From assembly GCF_005083105.1 (NCBI RefSeq), contig NZ_CP034885.1:288449-352448 (forward strand): a stretch of 64,000 nt of DNA. Reading direction: 5' to 3'. Below, one piece after another: positions 1 to 9,705 of this stretch. The notes under the pieces are model-generated. The model was not told the DNA's origin, did no database searches, and saw only the letters and a list, made by a program, of their open reading frames with translations. The position numbers and the translations under genes are program-made. This DNA comes from Buchnera aphidicola (Aphis nerii) (GTDB lineage: Bacteria; Pseudomonadota; Gammaproteobacteria; Enterobacterales; Enterobacteriaceae). Numbering within the stretch: position 1 is the stretch's first letter; every line of letters begins with the position of its first letter.

Positions 1-135
1 TACCTAATTTAATAAATTAAAATTCGAATTTAAAAATTTTTTAATAAAATTTATCTATGATAATTTATAAATAAGTTATATATTAAAATTTCTTAAATAA
101 TAAAATTATTTGTTAAATATTTAGGTCTTATAATT

Positions 136-2076
136 ATGTTCCAAAACAATCCATTACTTGAACAATTAAAAAAAAATTTACATCAGAAAACACCAAGGGT
201 TGAAGGAATAGTAAAAAGCACTGAGAGAGGATTTGGTTTTTTAGAAATTGACACACAAAAAAGTTATTTTATTCCTCCTAAAAATATGAAAAAAGTTATG
301 CATGGAGATAAAATATCAGCTGTATTAAAAATTGAAAAAGATCGCGAAATAGCTGATCCTGAAAAATTAATTGAACCTTTTTTAAAAAGATTTGTTGGAA
401 AAATTGAAAAAAAAGATAATAAATTATTTATTTTACCAGATTATCCTTTATTAAAAGATCTAATAATAATATGTTATCCTAAAAAAAAATATAATGATTC
501 ATTTCAAACTGGAGATTGGGCTGTAGCTAATTTAGTACAACATAAACTCAATGGTTATACTATATTTTGTGCTGAATTAATTGAAAAAATAGTAAAAAAA
601 AATGATCCATTAACACCATGGTGGGTAACATTATCACGTCATAATCTTGAAAAAAAAGAACCTTTAATTGAAAAACAAGATTTTTTATTAAAAGATCATT
701 TTAAAAGAAGAGATTTAACCAATCTTGATTTTATTACGATAGACAATGTAAATACAAAAGATATTGATGATGCTTTATTTATTAAAGAATCTGATGATGG
801 AGATTTTTGTTTAATTGTAGCTATTGCAGATCCAACATCATATATAGCTAGTGGAAGCGAGCTAGATATAATTGCTTCTCAAAGAGGTTTTACTAATTAT
901 TTACCAGGTTTTAACATTCCTATGTTACCTAGAGAATTATCAGAAAATGTATGTTCATTAATCCCTAATAAACGTCGTCCAGTTTTAGCCTGTTCTATAA
1001 AAATCAAAAAAAATGGAGATATTTCTAACATAGTTGATTTTTTTTTAGCATGGATTATATCAAAAGAAAAGTTATCATATGATGATGTATCAAATTGGAT
1101 TGAACAAAAAGGATCATGGAAGCCATCAACTAAATCTATTGAAAAACAAATTTTACTTTTATATCAATTGTGTTTGTCACGTATGAAATGGAGAAAATTA
1201 AATGCAGTATTATTTAAAGATAGCTTGGAATATAGATTTCAATTTTCTGAAAATGGAACAGTAAAAAATGTAGTAGTTGAAAAAAGACGTATTGCTCATA
1301 AAATAATTGAAGAATCAATGATAATAGCAAATATTGTAGCTGCAAATTTTTTATCAAAGCATCTAGGATTTGGAATATACAATATACATTCTGGTTTTGA
1401 TGTTGGTAACGCTGAACACGCAGTATCTTTCTTAAAAAGTTATAATTTAAAATTTAATGCAAAAGAAATAACTACTTTAAAAGGATTTTGTAATCTTAGA
1501 CGTGTTTTAAATGTTTTATCAAATAATTATATTAATAGTCGTATTCGTCGATATCAATCTTTTGGAGATTTTAGTATTACACCTAGTCCACACTTTGCAT
1601 TAGGATTTTCAGAATATGCTACTTGGACTTCACCAATTCGAAAATATAGTGATATGATTAATCATCGTTTATTAAAATCAATAATTAAAAATGAAAACAT
1701 TATTAAACCTAATGAAGAAATAAAATTTAAAATTAGCGAACAAAGGCGTCGAAATAGAATAGCTGAAAGAGATATTTCAGATTGGCTTTATACATTGCTT
1801 TTGCAAAAAAAAGAATATCAAAACAAAACGTTTTCTGCTGAAATTACTGACATTTCTAGAAGCGGAGTTAGAGCTAAAATTATAGAAAATGGTGCAAATG
1901 TTTTTATTCCTGCATTGTTTATACATCCTGTTAGAGAAGAACTAATTTTAAATCAAGAAACAGGAAAAGCATTTATTAATGGTAACTTACATTATAAAGT
2001 TTCTGACTTAATTCAAATAACATTATTCGAAATTCGTTCGAAAACAAGAAGCATTATTGCAAAACCTAATCATTAA
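136..2076 (+). CDS. rnb: Exoribonuclease II (RNase II)
   Basis: Processive 3'-to-5' hydrolysis of single-stranded RNA in mRNA decay. The 646-residue product matches the usual length of about 644 for enterobacterial RNase II. N-terminal cold-shock-type RNA-binding domains (roughly residues 20-170) precede the RNB catalytic domain and a C-terminal S1 domain (about 560-640). The metal-binding aspartates are visible in DNVNTKDIDDAL as D203, D209, D211 and D212, a two-residue offset from E. coli D201/D207/D209/D210. The ATG at 136 is the first in frame and lines up with the family start; the Shine-Dalgarno sequence is weak (AGG about ten bases upstream). The frame shows no disruption. Assignment is close to certain. 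Confidence 0.97.
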   Translation: MFQNNPLLEQLKKNLHQKTPRVEGIVKSTERGFGFLEIDTQKSYFIPPKNMKKVMHGDKISAVLKIEKDREIADPEKLIEPFLKRFVGKIEKKDNKLFILPDYPLLKDLIIICYPKKKYNDSFQTGDWAVANLVQHKLNGYTIFCAELIEKIVKKNDPLTPWWVTLSRHNLEKKEPLIEKQDFLLKDHFKRRDLTNLDFITIDNVNTKDIDDALFIKESDDGDFCLIVAIADPTSYIASGSELDIIASQRGFTNYLPGFNIPMLPRELSENVCSLIPNKRRPVLACSIKIKKNGDISNIVDFFLAWIISKEKLSYDDVSNWIEQKGSWKPSTKSIEKQILLLYQLCLSRMKWRKLNAVLFKDSLEYRFQFSENGTVKNVVVEKRRIAHKIIEESMIIANIVAANFLSKHLGFGIYNIHSGFDVGNAEHAVSFLKSYNLKFNAKEITTLKGFCNLRRVLNVLSNNYINSRIRRYQSFGDFSITPSPHFALGFSEYATWTSPIRKYSDMINHRLLKSIIKNENIIKPNEEIKFKISEQRRRNRIAERDISDWLYTLLLQKKEYQNKTFSAEITDISRSGVRAKIIENGANVFIPALFIHPVREELILNQETGKAFINGNLHYKVSDLIQITLFEIRSKTRSIIAKPNH

Positions 2077-2157
2077 ATATAAATCTAATATTTTAAATTT
2101 ATTTAAAAATTAATTTAATAAAATTATAAGAATTTCAATATCAATTAAGAGTTCAAT

Positions 2158-2799
2158 ATGCATATTTCAATTTTTGATTTTTCTATATATATAAAATTTT
2201 TTATAAGTTTATGTGCACTAGTTAATCCTATAGGTATGATTCCTATTTTTACAACTATGACTGCTCATCAAAGTGAACTAGAACGAAGAAAAACAAATTT
2301 AATATCAAATTTTTCTGCATTTTTAATATTATTAATCTCATTATTTTTAGGTGATAGTATTTTAAACATTTTTGGTATATCTATTAATTCTTTTCGTATT
2401 GCAGGAGGTTTATTAATTATGGGTATTGCTTTTTCCATGATTAATGGAAAATTTACAAAGAATAACAAAATAAAAAAAGACAAAGAAAAAATTCAAGAAA
2501 ATATCAGTGTTGTTCCTTTGGCTATGCCTTTAATTGCAGGACCAGGAGCGATTAGTTCAACGATTGTTTGGAGTACATATTATTCAACCTGGATAAATTT
2601 AATAGGATGTACTATATCTATTTTTTTATTTTCTTTTGTTTGTTGGCTGTGTTTTAGAGCAGCTCCATGTGTAGTTGAAATACTTGGAAAAACAGGAATT
2701 AATATTATTACACGTATTATGGGATTACTATTGATGTCTTTAGGAATAGAATTTTTTACTATTGGAGTTAAATCTATTTTTAATGAATTGTTACACTAA
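2158..2799 (+). CDS. ychE: MarC/UPF0056 family inner-membrane protein YchE
   Basis: Polytopic inner-membrane protein of unknown function. The 213-residue product aligns end to end with E. coli YchE (215 aa), including the conserved N-terminal ALVNPIGMIPIF, the GISINSFRIAGG stretch, the central PLAMPLIAGPGAISSTIVW and the C-terminal TGINIITRIMGLLLMSLGIEF. About six hydrophobic segments are visible. It sits 81 bases after rnb, same strand. A purine-rich AAGAG lies before the ATG. YhgN is the other MarC paralogue in this lineage, but these motifs match YchE better. Substrate and physiological role are unknown for the whole family; early claims linking MarC to antibiotic resistance do not help here. 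Confidence 0.9.
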   Translation: MHISIFDFSIYIKFFISLCALVNPIGMIPIFTTMTAHQSELERRKTNLISNFSAFLILLISLFLGDSILNIFGISINSFRIAGGLLIMGIAFSMINGKFTKNNKIKKDKEKIQENISVVPLAMPLIAGPGAISSTIVWSTYYSTWINLIGCTISIFLFSFVCWLCFRAAPCVVEILGKTGINIITRIMGLLLMSLGIEFFTIGVKSIFNELLH

Positions 2800-2841
2800 T
2801 TTTAAAGTTTTTATTTAACATTATATTAGTTCAACATAATA

Positions 2842-3495
2842 TTGGAATTTTTATTGAATAATAAAATTATTTTTTTTAAGAATATGGGACTAACAGATTG
2901 TATTAAAATTGTTAATAAAATGCATTTTTTTACAGAAAATCGGAATATTTTTACATTTGATGAAATTTGGTTCACAGAACATTATCCTATTTTTACTCAG
3001 GGTTTGTTAAAAAAATATTCAGTAATATCTAAAAATGATTTTATTAATAATATTCCTATTGTAACTACTGACAGAGGTGGTCAAATTACGTATCATGGTC
3101 CCGGTCAACAAATATTATATTTTTTAATTGATTTAAAACGTCGAAAAATTAATATTCGTCAATTAATAGATATTATGCATGTTTTAGTAATAGATACTTT
3201 AAATTATTTTCATATTAAATCTAATCTAAATCACAATTCCCCAGGAGTTTATGTAAATAATAAAAAAATATGTTCATTAGGTTTAAGAATTAAAAAAAGT
3301 TGTACTTTATATGGATTATCATTAAACATTAATATGGATTTAACTCCCTTTGATTATATTTATCCATGTGGAGATATACATATAAAAATGATACAAATAA
3401 AAGAATTAAATCCGTTTTTAACATTAAAAGACATTCGAGTTATTTTAATTAAAAAACTATCTCATTTGTTAAATGTCAATATTATAAAAAAATAA
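2842..3495 (+). CDS. lipB: Octanoyl-[ACP]:protein octanoyltransferase
   Basis: Transfers octanoate from acyl carrier protein to the lipoyl-domain lysine of E2 subunits, the first step of endogenous lipoylation. Hallmarks are VTTDRGGQITYHGPGQQ, KKICSLGLRI with the catalytic lysine (K142 in this numbering), and YPCGD with the catalytic cysteine (C176). The start is unusual: no ATG is available upstream of the first beta strand. In-frame TTG codons lie at 2842 and 2854; the second has a GGAA six bases upstream and gives MNNKIIFFKNMGL, which fits the E. coli N-terminus. The first ATG (2884) would remove conserved sequence. It lies beside lipA, as in a lipoylation cassette. Confidence 0.94.
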   Translation: MEFLLNNKIIFFKNMGLTDCIKIVNKMHFFTENRNIFTFDEIWFTEHYPIFTQGLLKKYSVISKNDFINNIPIVTTDRGGQITYHGPGQQILYFLIDLKRRKINIRQLIDIMHVLVIDTLNYFHIKSNLNHNSPGVYVNNKKICSLGLRIKKSCTLYGLSLNINMDLTPFDYIYPCGDIHIKMIQIKELNPFLTLKDIRVILIKKLSHLLNVNIIKK

Positions 3496-3582
3496 TGTTT
3501 TGATAAATTTATTAAATATTTTAAAAAATATTTTTTTTCAATTACAATATATATTCTTTCTAATTTAGCGATAATTAAGTTA

Positions 3583-4488
3583 ATGAATAAAAAAACAAAT
3601 TTAATACCTATTAAAAATATTTTAATTAAAAAAAATAAATTAAATAAACCAGATTGGATTAAAGTTAAATTACCTTCTAATACGTCTCGTATAAATCAAG
3701 TAAAAAATGCTTTACGTAAAAATAATTTATATTCTGTTTGTGAAGAAGCTCAATGCCCGAATTTATCAGAATGTTTTAATAATGGAACTGCTACTTTTAT
3801 GATTCTTGGAGATATATGTACTCGAAATTGTCCATTTTGCGCCGTATCACATGGAAAACCTAAAAATATAAATCAAGAAGAACCTCAAAAATTGTCAAAT
3901 ACTATATTTGATATGGGAATTAATTATGTTGTAATTACTTCAGTTGCAAGAGATGATTTATATGATGGTGGTGCGCAACATTTTGTTAATTGTATGCAAT
4001 CTATCAGGAATAAAAATAAAGTAAAAATTGAAATATTAGTTCCTGATTTTAGAGGCAGAATTGAATTAGTTTTAAAAATTTTTTATTCAGAACTACCTGA
4101 TGTTTTTAACCATAATATAGAAAATGTTCCTCGTCTTTACAAAAAAATACGTCCTGGAGCAAGTTATAAAAAATCTTTATTACTATTAGAATCATTTAAA
4201 AAAAAATACAATCAAATTCCTACAAAATCAGGTTTAATGTTAGGCATAGGTGAAAAAGACAAAGAAATTACTAAAGTAATGACAGATCTTTATGATAGTG
4301 GTGTTACATTATTAACAATAGGTCAGTATCTTCAGCCAAGTAAAAATCATCTTCCAGTCAAACGTTATATATCACCCTTAGAATTTGAGAATATTAAAAA
4401 AGAAGCAATATCTATTGGTTTTAAAAATGCTTATTGTGGACCTTTTGTACGTTCATCATATCATGCTAGTTTTCAAAGTAATATATAA
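3583..4488 (+). CDS. lipA: Lipoyl synthase (radical SAM)
   Basis: Inserts two sulfur atoms into protein-bound octanoate to form the lipoyl cofactor. Both iron-sulfur clusters are encoded. The auxiliary cluster motif [12 protein letters not shown] supplies C53, C58 and C64. The radical SAM motif CTRNCPFC supplies C79, C83 and C86. The C-terminal RSSYHA contains the serine that ligates the auxiliary cluster. The product has 301 residues against about 321 in E. coli, slightly trimmed at the N-terminus. With lipB just upstream it completes lipoate assembly for the 2-oxoglutarate dehydrogenase encoded at 39.8-43.8 kb (and presumably pyruvate dehydrogenase elsewhere). Confidence 0.97.
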   Translation: MNKKTNLIPIKNILIKKNKLNKPDWIKVKLPSNTSRINQVKNALRKNNLYSVCEEAQCPNLSECFNNGTATFMILGDICTRNCPFCAVSHGKPKNINQEEPQKLSNTIFDMGINYVVITSVARDDLYDGGAQHFVNCMQSIRNKNKVKIEILVPDFRGRIELVLKIFYSELPDVFNHNIENVPRLYKKIRPGASYKKSLLLLESFKKKYNQIPTKSGLMLGIGEKDKEITKVMTDLYDSGVTLLTIGQYLQPSKNHLPVKRYISPLEFENIKKEAISIGFKNAYCGPFVRSSYHASFQSNI

Positions 4489-4588
4489 AATTTATTGATT
4501 ATCTTTTAAAAAATATTTTTAATATGATATTAAAAATTAAAAATTTATAAAGAATAAAATATAAACTATTTTAAACAGAGGTGTAATA

Positions 4589-5299
4589 GTGTTAAAGATT
4601 AATTATTCTAATATTCCAAAAATTATTATTGCATTGGATTTTTGTAATAAAAAAAAAGCTATGAAATTAGTTGATTTACTTAATCCATCTTTGTTTTATT
4701 TAAAGATTGGTAAAGAAATGTTTACAATTTTAGGAAAAAAATTTATTAATGAATTACATCAATTAGGATTTAACATATTTTTGGATTTAAAATTTCATGA
4801 TATTCCCAATACTGTTTTTAATGCAACAAAAGCAGCAGCAGATCTTGGAATATGGATGTTGAGTATACATGCTTCTGGTGGAAAAAAAATGCTAATGTCC
4901 GCTAAAAAAGCATTAGAATCATTTAAAGAAGCACCACTTTTAATTGCTGTTACTGCGCTCACTAGTTTTAAACAAGAAGATTTAAAAGATATCGGTATTC
5001 AAATGTCGTTACAAAATTATATTTTAATTTTATCAAAATTATCATATGATTGTGGTTTAGATGGTGTTGTGTGTCCAGGTAAAGAAGCAAAAAAAATTAA
5101 ATTATTATACGGTGATAAATATAAGATTGTCAGTCCAGGAATTAGATGCATTCATGATTCTGCTTTCGATCAAAATCAAATTATTACTCCAAAACAAGCA
5201 AAAAATTTTCCGATAGATTATATAGTTATAGGACGTTCTATTACTTCTTCAAAAAATCCAATTAAAAAACTAAATTTAATAATACAATCTATGCAATAA
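4589..5299 (+). CDS. pyrF: Orotidine 5'-phosphate decarboxylase
   Basis: Last step of UMP synthesis, decarboxylating OMP. The TIM-barrel catalytic signature DLKFHDIPNT, carrying the Asp-Lys-Asp charge network, is intact. So are the N-terminal IIALDF aspartate, LKIGKEMFT, and the phosphate-binding VIGRSIT near the C-terminus. Length is 236 residues, against about 245 in E. coli. The start is GTG at 4589, preceded by a good AGAGG Shine-Dalgarno sequence about seven bases upstream; no upstream ATG competes. Confidence 0.96.
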   Translation: MLKINYSNIPKIIIALDFCNKKKAMKLVDLLNPSLFYLKIGKEMFTILGKKFINELHQLGFNIFLDLKFHDIPNTVFNATKAAADLGIWMLSIHASGGKKMLMSAKKALESFKEAPLLIAVTALTSFKQEDLKDIGIQMSLQNYILILSKLSYDCGLDGVVCPGKEAKKIKLLYGDKYKIVSPGIRCIHDSAFDQNQIITPKQAKNFPIDYIVIGRSITSSKNPIKKLNLIIQSMQ

Positions 5300-5379
5300 T
5301 ATTTATATATTTAAAAATATTTTTATATATTTATTTTAAGTTGAATTTATAAATTTTTAATATAAATAATGGAGTTTTT

Positions 5380-5970
5380 ATGCAATTAATTAAAATAGAA
5401 AAAGCTATATTGCCTACGCGCTGGGGGGATTTTATTATATTCGGATTTGAAGAAAAAAAGAATGGAAAAAATCACATTGCTCTTGTATACGGTGATATAA
5501 AAAAAAATATACCTATTCTTTCTAGAGTACATTCCGAATGTTTAACAGGAGATGCTTTTTTTAGTTTAAGATGTGATTGTGGTGAACAATTAAAAATGTC
5601 AATGAATAAAATTGCTCATGAAGGTAGGGGAGTTTTAATATATCATAGACAAGAAGGTAGAAATATTGGTCTTCTTAATAAAATTAAAGCATATTCTTTA
5701 CAAGATCAAGGATTAGATACTGTTGAAGCAAATTTAAAGCTTGGTTTTTCAGCAGATGAAAGAGATTTTTCATTATGTGCTGATATATTTAAAATATTAA
5801 ATATAAAAAAAATAAGATTATTAACTAACAATCCATTTAAAGTAGATATGCTTGTTTCTGCAGGTATTAATATTGTAGAAAGAGTCCCTCTTATTGCTAA
5901 AAAAAATAATAAAAACTATTGTTATTTAAAAACTAAAGCAGAGAAAATGGGTCATTTATTATTTAAGTAA
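5380..5970 (+). CDS. ribA: GTP cyclohydrolase II
   Basis: Opens the imidazole ring of GTP as the committed step of riboflavin synthesis. At 196 residues it is identical in length to E. coli RibA, and the zinc ligands fall at the same positions: C54, C65 and C67 within [17 protein letters not shown]. The GTP-binding [15 protein letters not shown] stretch and the C-terminal RLLTNNPFK are present. A GGAG Shine-Dalgarno sequence precedes the ATG. Riboflavin is a vitamin the symbiont can plausibly supply to its host. Last gene of the plus-strand block before the convergent cls. Confidence 0.97.
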   Translation: MQLIKIEKAILPTRWGDFIIFGFEEKKNGKNHIALVYGDIKKNIPILSRVHSECLTGDAFFSLRCDCGEQLKMSMNKIAHEGRGVLIYHRQEGRNIGLLNKIKAYSLQDQGLDTVEANLKLGFSADERDFSLCADIFKILNIKKIRLLTNNPFKVDMLVSAGINIVERVPLIAKKNNKNYCYLKTKAEKMGHLLFK

Positions 5971-6080
5971 AAATTTTTTAAAAACATATATAATACAATT
6001 TTCATTAAATTTACTTTAATATATTGCTTAATGCTATTATTGTGTATGTTTTTAAAAACTTTATACTATTTTACATAGTA

Positions 6081-6098
6081 GGGGTTTTTTAAAACCCC
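6081..6098. terminator. Possible bidirectional terminator between ribA and cls
   Basis: A perfect inverted repeat GGGGTTTT-TT-AAAACCCC lies in the spacer between convergent ribA and cls. It is the only G/C-rich spot in that spacer. The tip is tight, so the real loop would include some of the A/T pairs. No separate U-tract follows, so termination is an inference from position and symmetry. Confidence 0.45.
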
Positions 6099-6157
6099 AA
6101 CTTAATGATTTAAGTTATTTAATTTTATTTAGTAAACTAAAAATTTTTAAAAATATT

Positions 6158-7618
6158 TTATAATAGTGGACTTAAAAAATAAAAAATTTTTTCTAGTATT
6201 TTTTTCCAATGTGATCGAGTATACCAAATATTTTTATCCAGTAGTTCAGAATTAGAAATATACTCTTTTTGTATCAAAGATAATTTATTACTAAAATTAT
6301 TATCATCAATTATTAAAGTAATTTCAAAATTTAACCATAAACTTCTCATATCTAAATTAGCTGTACCAATTAAACTAAGTTGACGATCAACTAATATACT
6401 TTTGCTATGTAACAATCCACTTTTAAATTGATAAATTTTTACTCCTGCTTCTAATAATTCACTAAAAAAAGCTCTACTTGCCCACTTTACTAAAATAGAA
6501 TCATGACATAATGGTATAATAATACTAACTTTTACACCTCTTTGTGCTGCTGTACAAATAGCATGTAATAAATCATCACTAGGCACTAAATATGGAGTAG
6601 TCATAATTAATTCATTTCTGGCAGAATAAATTGCTGTTAATAAAGCTTGATGAATTACATTTTTTGGAAAACCAGGTCCTGATGCAATCACTTGAACACT
6701 AGAATTTTGGTTAGATATATTTTTTAACATTTCTTTATTTGGTAATTTAGGCAAAATCTTAAAACCGGTTTCAATTTCCCAATCACATGAATAAATCATA
6801 CCTATTGTTGTAGCTATTGGTCCTTCAATTCTTGTCATTAAATCAATCCACTGACTAATTCCTGAGGATTTTTTAAATAAATTTGGATCTATTAAGTTCA
6901 TACTCCCGGAATATGAAATATAATTATCAATTAATATTATTTTTCTATGTTGTCTGACATCTAATCTATGTAAAAACATTCGAACTAAATTTACTTTTAA
7001 TGCTTCTACGATTTGAATTCCAGATTTTTTCATTTTTTCAACCCAAGGACTTCTGAAAAAATCAATACTTCCAGCTGAATCTAACATTAGTCTACAACGA
7101 ATTCCACGTTTAGCAGAATGAATAAGTGCTATTGCTACATCATCAGCAATTCCCCCCGGTTTCCAAATATAAAATACCATTTCAATATTTTTACGTGCTA
7201 GATAAATATCACGAATTAAAATATTAATGATTTTTTTATTATCAGTTAACAATGTAATTTTATTATTTTTAATGCCATACATGCCTTGTCGATGTTTACA
7301 AAGTTGAAATAATGAAGTTGCAACTTCACTATTTTTTAATTGAAAAATATATTTACAAGATTTAAGTTGATTTAAATATTGATTAGATATAGACCAAATT
7401 TTTTTTGCTATTATTTTATGTCTTTTTTCTAGATAAAATTCACCAAAAAAAAACCAAATGACAATTCCAACAAAAGGAATAATATAAATAGTTAAAAGCC
7501 AAGACATAGAAGAAGGTATACTACGACGTTTTATTAAAATACAGTAAGTAATATTAACAATTAGTAACCAATATATTAAAACAACTAAACATGTACTTGA
7601 ATCATAAAAAATATCCAT
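6158..7618 (-). CDS. cls: Cardiolipin synthase (ClsA type)
   Basis: Phospholipase D superfamily membrane enzyme that condenses two phosphatidylglycerol molecules to cardiolipin. At 486 residues it equals E. coli ClsA in length. Both HKD motifs are intact and at the E. coli positions: H224/K226/D231 in HRKIILIDN and H404/K406/D411 in HSKSILVDR. Two N-terminal hydrophobic segments (about residues 10-28 and 38-58) anchor it in the inner membrane. Last gene of the minus-strand block that starts with trpD. Full conservation of both active-site halves argues that it is functional. Confidence 0.96.
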   Translation of the reverse strand: MDIFYDSSTCLVVLIYWLLIVNITYCILIKRRSIPSSMSWLLTIYIIPFVGIVIWFFFGEFYLEKRHKIIAKKIWSISNQYLNQLKSCKYIFQLKNSEVATSLFQLCKHRQGMYGIKNNKITLLTDNKKIINILIRDIYLARKNIEMVFYIWKPGGIADDVAIALIHSAKRGIRCRLMLDSAGSIDFFRSPWVEKMKKSGIQIVEALKVNLVRMFLHRLDVRQHRKIILIDNYISYSGSMNLIDPNLFKKSSGISQWIDLMTRIEGPIATTIGMIYSCDWEIETGFKILPKLPNKEMLKNISNQNSSVQVIASGPGFPKNVIHQALLTAIYSARNELIMTTPYLVPSDDLLHAICTAAQRGVKVSIIIPLCHDSILVKWASRAFFSELLEAGVKIYQFKSGLLHSKSILVDRQLSLIGTANLDMRSLWLNFEITLIIDDNNFSNKLSLIQKEYISNSELLDKNIWYTRSHWKKILEKIFYFLSPLL

Positions 7619-7746
7619 TCATTTGAAAGTCCTATTTATACTTTTTTTAAAAAGTTTTTGTATTTAATTGAATTTTTATTGTTTTTAAAATATTTTTTTA
7701 ATAAATTATTACTTTTTTATAATCAATTTAAAATTAAATATAATTT

Positions 7747-7814
7747 CAACACTTTTTAAAAGTAATAATTACTTTAAATTAAAATATTTTTATTATTACT
7801 TTTTGAAAGTGTTG
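7747..7814. terminator. Long imperfect stem-loop between yciA and cls
   Basis: The arms 7747-7768 and 7793-7814 are complementary over 22 bases with two mismatches, enclosing a loop of about 24 bases. It lies in the 228-base spacer downstream of yciA and upstream of cls, both on the minus strand. No clear U-tract follows on the minus strand, so it may be a weak terminator, an mRNA 3'-end stabiliser or a processing site. The length of the stem is unusual for such an A/T-rich spacer. Confidence 0.45.
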
Positions 7815-7846
7815 GGTTTTAATTTAAAAATTGTTAATATTAATTT

Positions 7847-8257
7847 TTAAATAATACTCATAGGCAATAATTCACGAGGTTTTCCCAGTTTATCAATTGC
7901 TACATAAATAAATATTGCCTCTGTAGCACAATAATATTGTCCTAATGGTTTAGAATAAATTTTTTTAATCCAAACTTCTACATTAATAGTAATAGAACTT
8001 TTTCCAATTTTAATACAATTTGCGTAACAACTAACAATATCCCCAACAGATACAGGTTTTAAAAAAGTTATACCATCTACTCTTACAGTTACTACTTTTC
8101 CACCTGCTATTTCTTTAGCTAATATAGCTCCTCCCATATCCATTTGTGACATAATCCATCCTCCAAATATATCACCATTAGCATTAGTATCTGAAGGCAT
8201 TGCAAGAGTTTTTAATACTATTGTTCCTTGTGGTAATAACTTGTTTTTTTTTAACAT
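7847..8257 (-). CDS. yciA: Acyl-CoA thioesterase YciA
   Basis: Hot-dog fold thioesterase that hydrolyses short- and medium-chain acyl-CoAs. The 136-residue product matches the E. coli length (about 132). The family motif NGDIFGGWIMSQMDMGG, carrying the catalytic aspartate, is present near residues 27-43, and the central VTVRVDGITFLKPVSVGDIV stretch is conserved. It follows yciB by 39 bases on the same strand, and the yciC-yciB-yciA order matches the E. coli chromosome. Confidence 0.93.
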   Translation of the reverse strand: MLKKNKLLPQGTIVLKTLAMPSDTNANGDIFGGWIMSQMDMGGAILAKEIAGGKVVTVRVDGITFLKPVSVGDIVSCYANCIKIGKSSITINVEVWIKKIYSKPLGQYYCATEAIFIYVAIDKLGKPRELLPMSII

Positions 8258-8296
8258 TATTTAAATATTCACTCTATTATTACACTGAATAAAAAA

Positions 8297-8830
8297 TTAT
8301 TTCTTTTTTAACATTTTACAATTTATATAAATACTAGTAGTTAAAATAGAAAAAAACATTAAAATAGTAAGTCCAAAAACTTTAAAATCCACCCAAGTTT
8401 CTTCAGAAAAATACAATGCTATATAAATATTTAAAATACTACAAAATAAAAAAAATAATGCCCAAAAAAAATTAATTTTTTTCCAATACATATTAGAAAG
8501 TTCTATGTTTTTTTCTAAAAATATTTGTATTATTGGTTTTTTTTTAATAAATTGACTTGTTAATAGTACGATACAGAAAAACATATAAATTATTGTTATT
8601 TTCCATTTTATAAATTGACTATCATGAAAAAATATAGTTAATGAACCAAAAATAGTAATAAAAATAAAACTAATCAAGTTAATTTGATCTATTTTTTTGT
8701 AGATAATCCAATGTAATATACAAGTCAAACCAGATATAATAATTAAGAATTTAGATGCAATAAAAATATCATATGTTTTATAGCATATAAAAAATATTAT
8801 TATTGGTAACAAATTTAATAATTTTTGCAT
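8297..8830 (-). CDS. yciB: Inner-membrane protein YciB (intracellular septation protein A family)
   Basis: Polytopic inner-membrane protein implicated in envelope maintenance and septation in E. coli and Shigella. The 177-residue length agrees with the family (about 179), and five or so hydrophobic segments are visible. MQKLLNLLPIIIFF at the N-terminus and the ENIELSNMYWKKINFFWALFF region, with the family Trp residues, identify it. The gap to upstream yciC is 26 bases. The biochemical activity of the family is not established. Confidence 0.88.
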   Translation of the reverse strand: MQKLLNLLPIIIFFICYKTYDIFIASKFLIIISGLTCILHWIIYKKIDQINLISFIFITIFGSLTIFFHDSQFIKWKITIIYMFFCIVLLTSQFIKKKPIIQIFLEKNIELSNMYWKKINFFWALFFLFCSILNIYIALYFSEETWVDFKVFGLTILMFFSILTTSIYINCKMLKKK

Positions 8831-8856
8831 ATTGAAACCTAAAAAATTTTTTTATT

Positions 8857-9600
8857 TTAAGTACGTGAAAATAACATATAAAATCTAAATAAATATATTA
8901 TTAAAATAGAAAAAAATACGTTTATACTAACATTTAATATTAAAAATATAAAATTTGTGTTGATGATAGGTATATTAAATAATACTTTTGTTAAAATAAA
9001 TTTCATACACATCCAAAATAGTACTCCTGTACCTATAATGTTTATATGTTTCCAAGAAATAGAAATACTTAATTTGATAGAATCTATTAAAGTGTTTTTT
9101 TTAAAAGATAAAATGATAGGTGATAAAGCTAACAGGATTGATAAAAATATACCTGGAAAAATAAAAAATATAAAACCTATCTGAATGATAATATTGGTAA
9201 TACAATTTAAAAAAAACAAACTTGGTAAAAGTTTAGTAAAAAAAATTATTGAAAATGAAATTGGTTGTTTTTTATTATCAGATAAACATGTAATTAAAGT
9301 GATTATACTTCCTAATAAAAAAGTTTTGCTAGTTAAAAACTCAATTATTTTAAATATTGAATATTTTAATAATGCTTTTTTTTCATATTCACTCATGTTA
9401 TTTACAAAATCAAAAACTGAATGAGAATTAATAAATTTATTATTTTCTATTATAGAAATAATATGCATATCTGGTTTGATCAACATATTTATTAAAATAC
9501 TTATTAAAGTAGCTACAATAGATATAAAAAAAATAGTTTTTATTTCTTTAGATACAAAATGATATGTATCATTACATAATTCTCGTATTGTAATAAACAT
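8857..9600 (-). CDS. yciC: Inner-membrane protein YciC (UPF0259)
   Basis: Polytopic membrane protein, exactly the E. coli YciC length (247 aa). It is recognised by VFDFVNNMSEYEKKALL near residues 62-78, IQIGFIFFIFPGIFLSILLA in the middle and the C-terminal IIYLFRFYMLFSRT. Six hydrophobic segments are apparent. Molecular function is unknown; in E. coli it has been linked genetically to yciB and envelope stress. Translationally close to yciB, 105 bases after trpA. Confidence 0.87.
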   Translation of the reverse strand: MFITIRELCNDTYHFVSKEIKTIFFISIVATLISILINMLIKPDMHIISIIENNKFINSHSVFDFVNNMSEYEKKALLKYSIFKIIEFLTSKTFLLGSIITLITCLSDNKKQPISFSIIFFTKLLPSLFFLNCITNIIIQIGFIFFIFPGIFLSILLALSPIILSFKKNTLIDSIKLSISISWKHINIIGTGVLFWMCMKFILTKVLFNIPIINTNFIFLILNVSINVFFSILIIYLFRFYMLFSRT

Positions 9601-9705
9601 ATGTATATCCCCTATAATTATTTGTGTAACATTTTAAGATAATACATATTATTTTAAATTAATATATTTTTTAAATATTAAAAAATAAAGTTTATAAAAA
9701 TTAGT

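Noticed and set aside
8957..9424. Plus-strand open frames over yciC and similar antisense frames elsewhere (for example 2268-2483, 19784-20119, 32281-32643, 45359-45646)
   Set aside because: They are shadows of well-conserved genes on the other strand and resemble no protein family.
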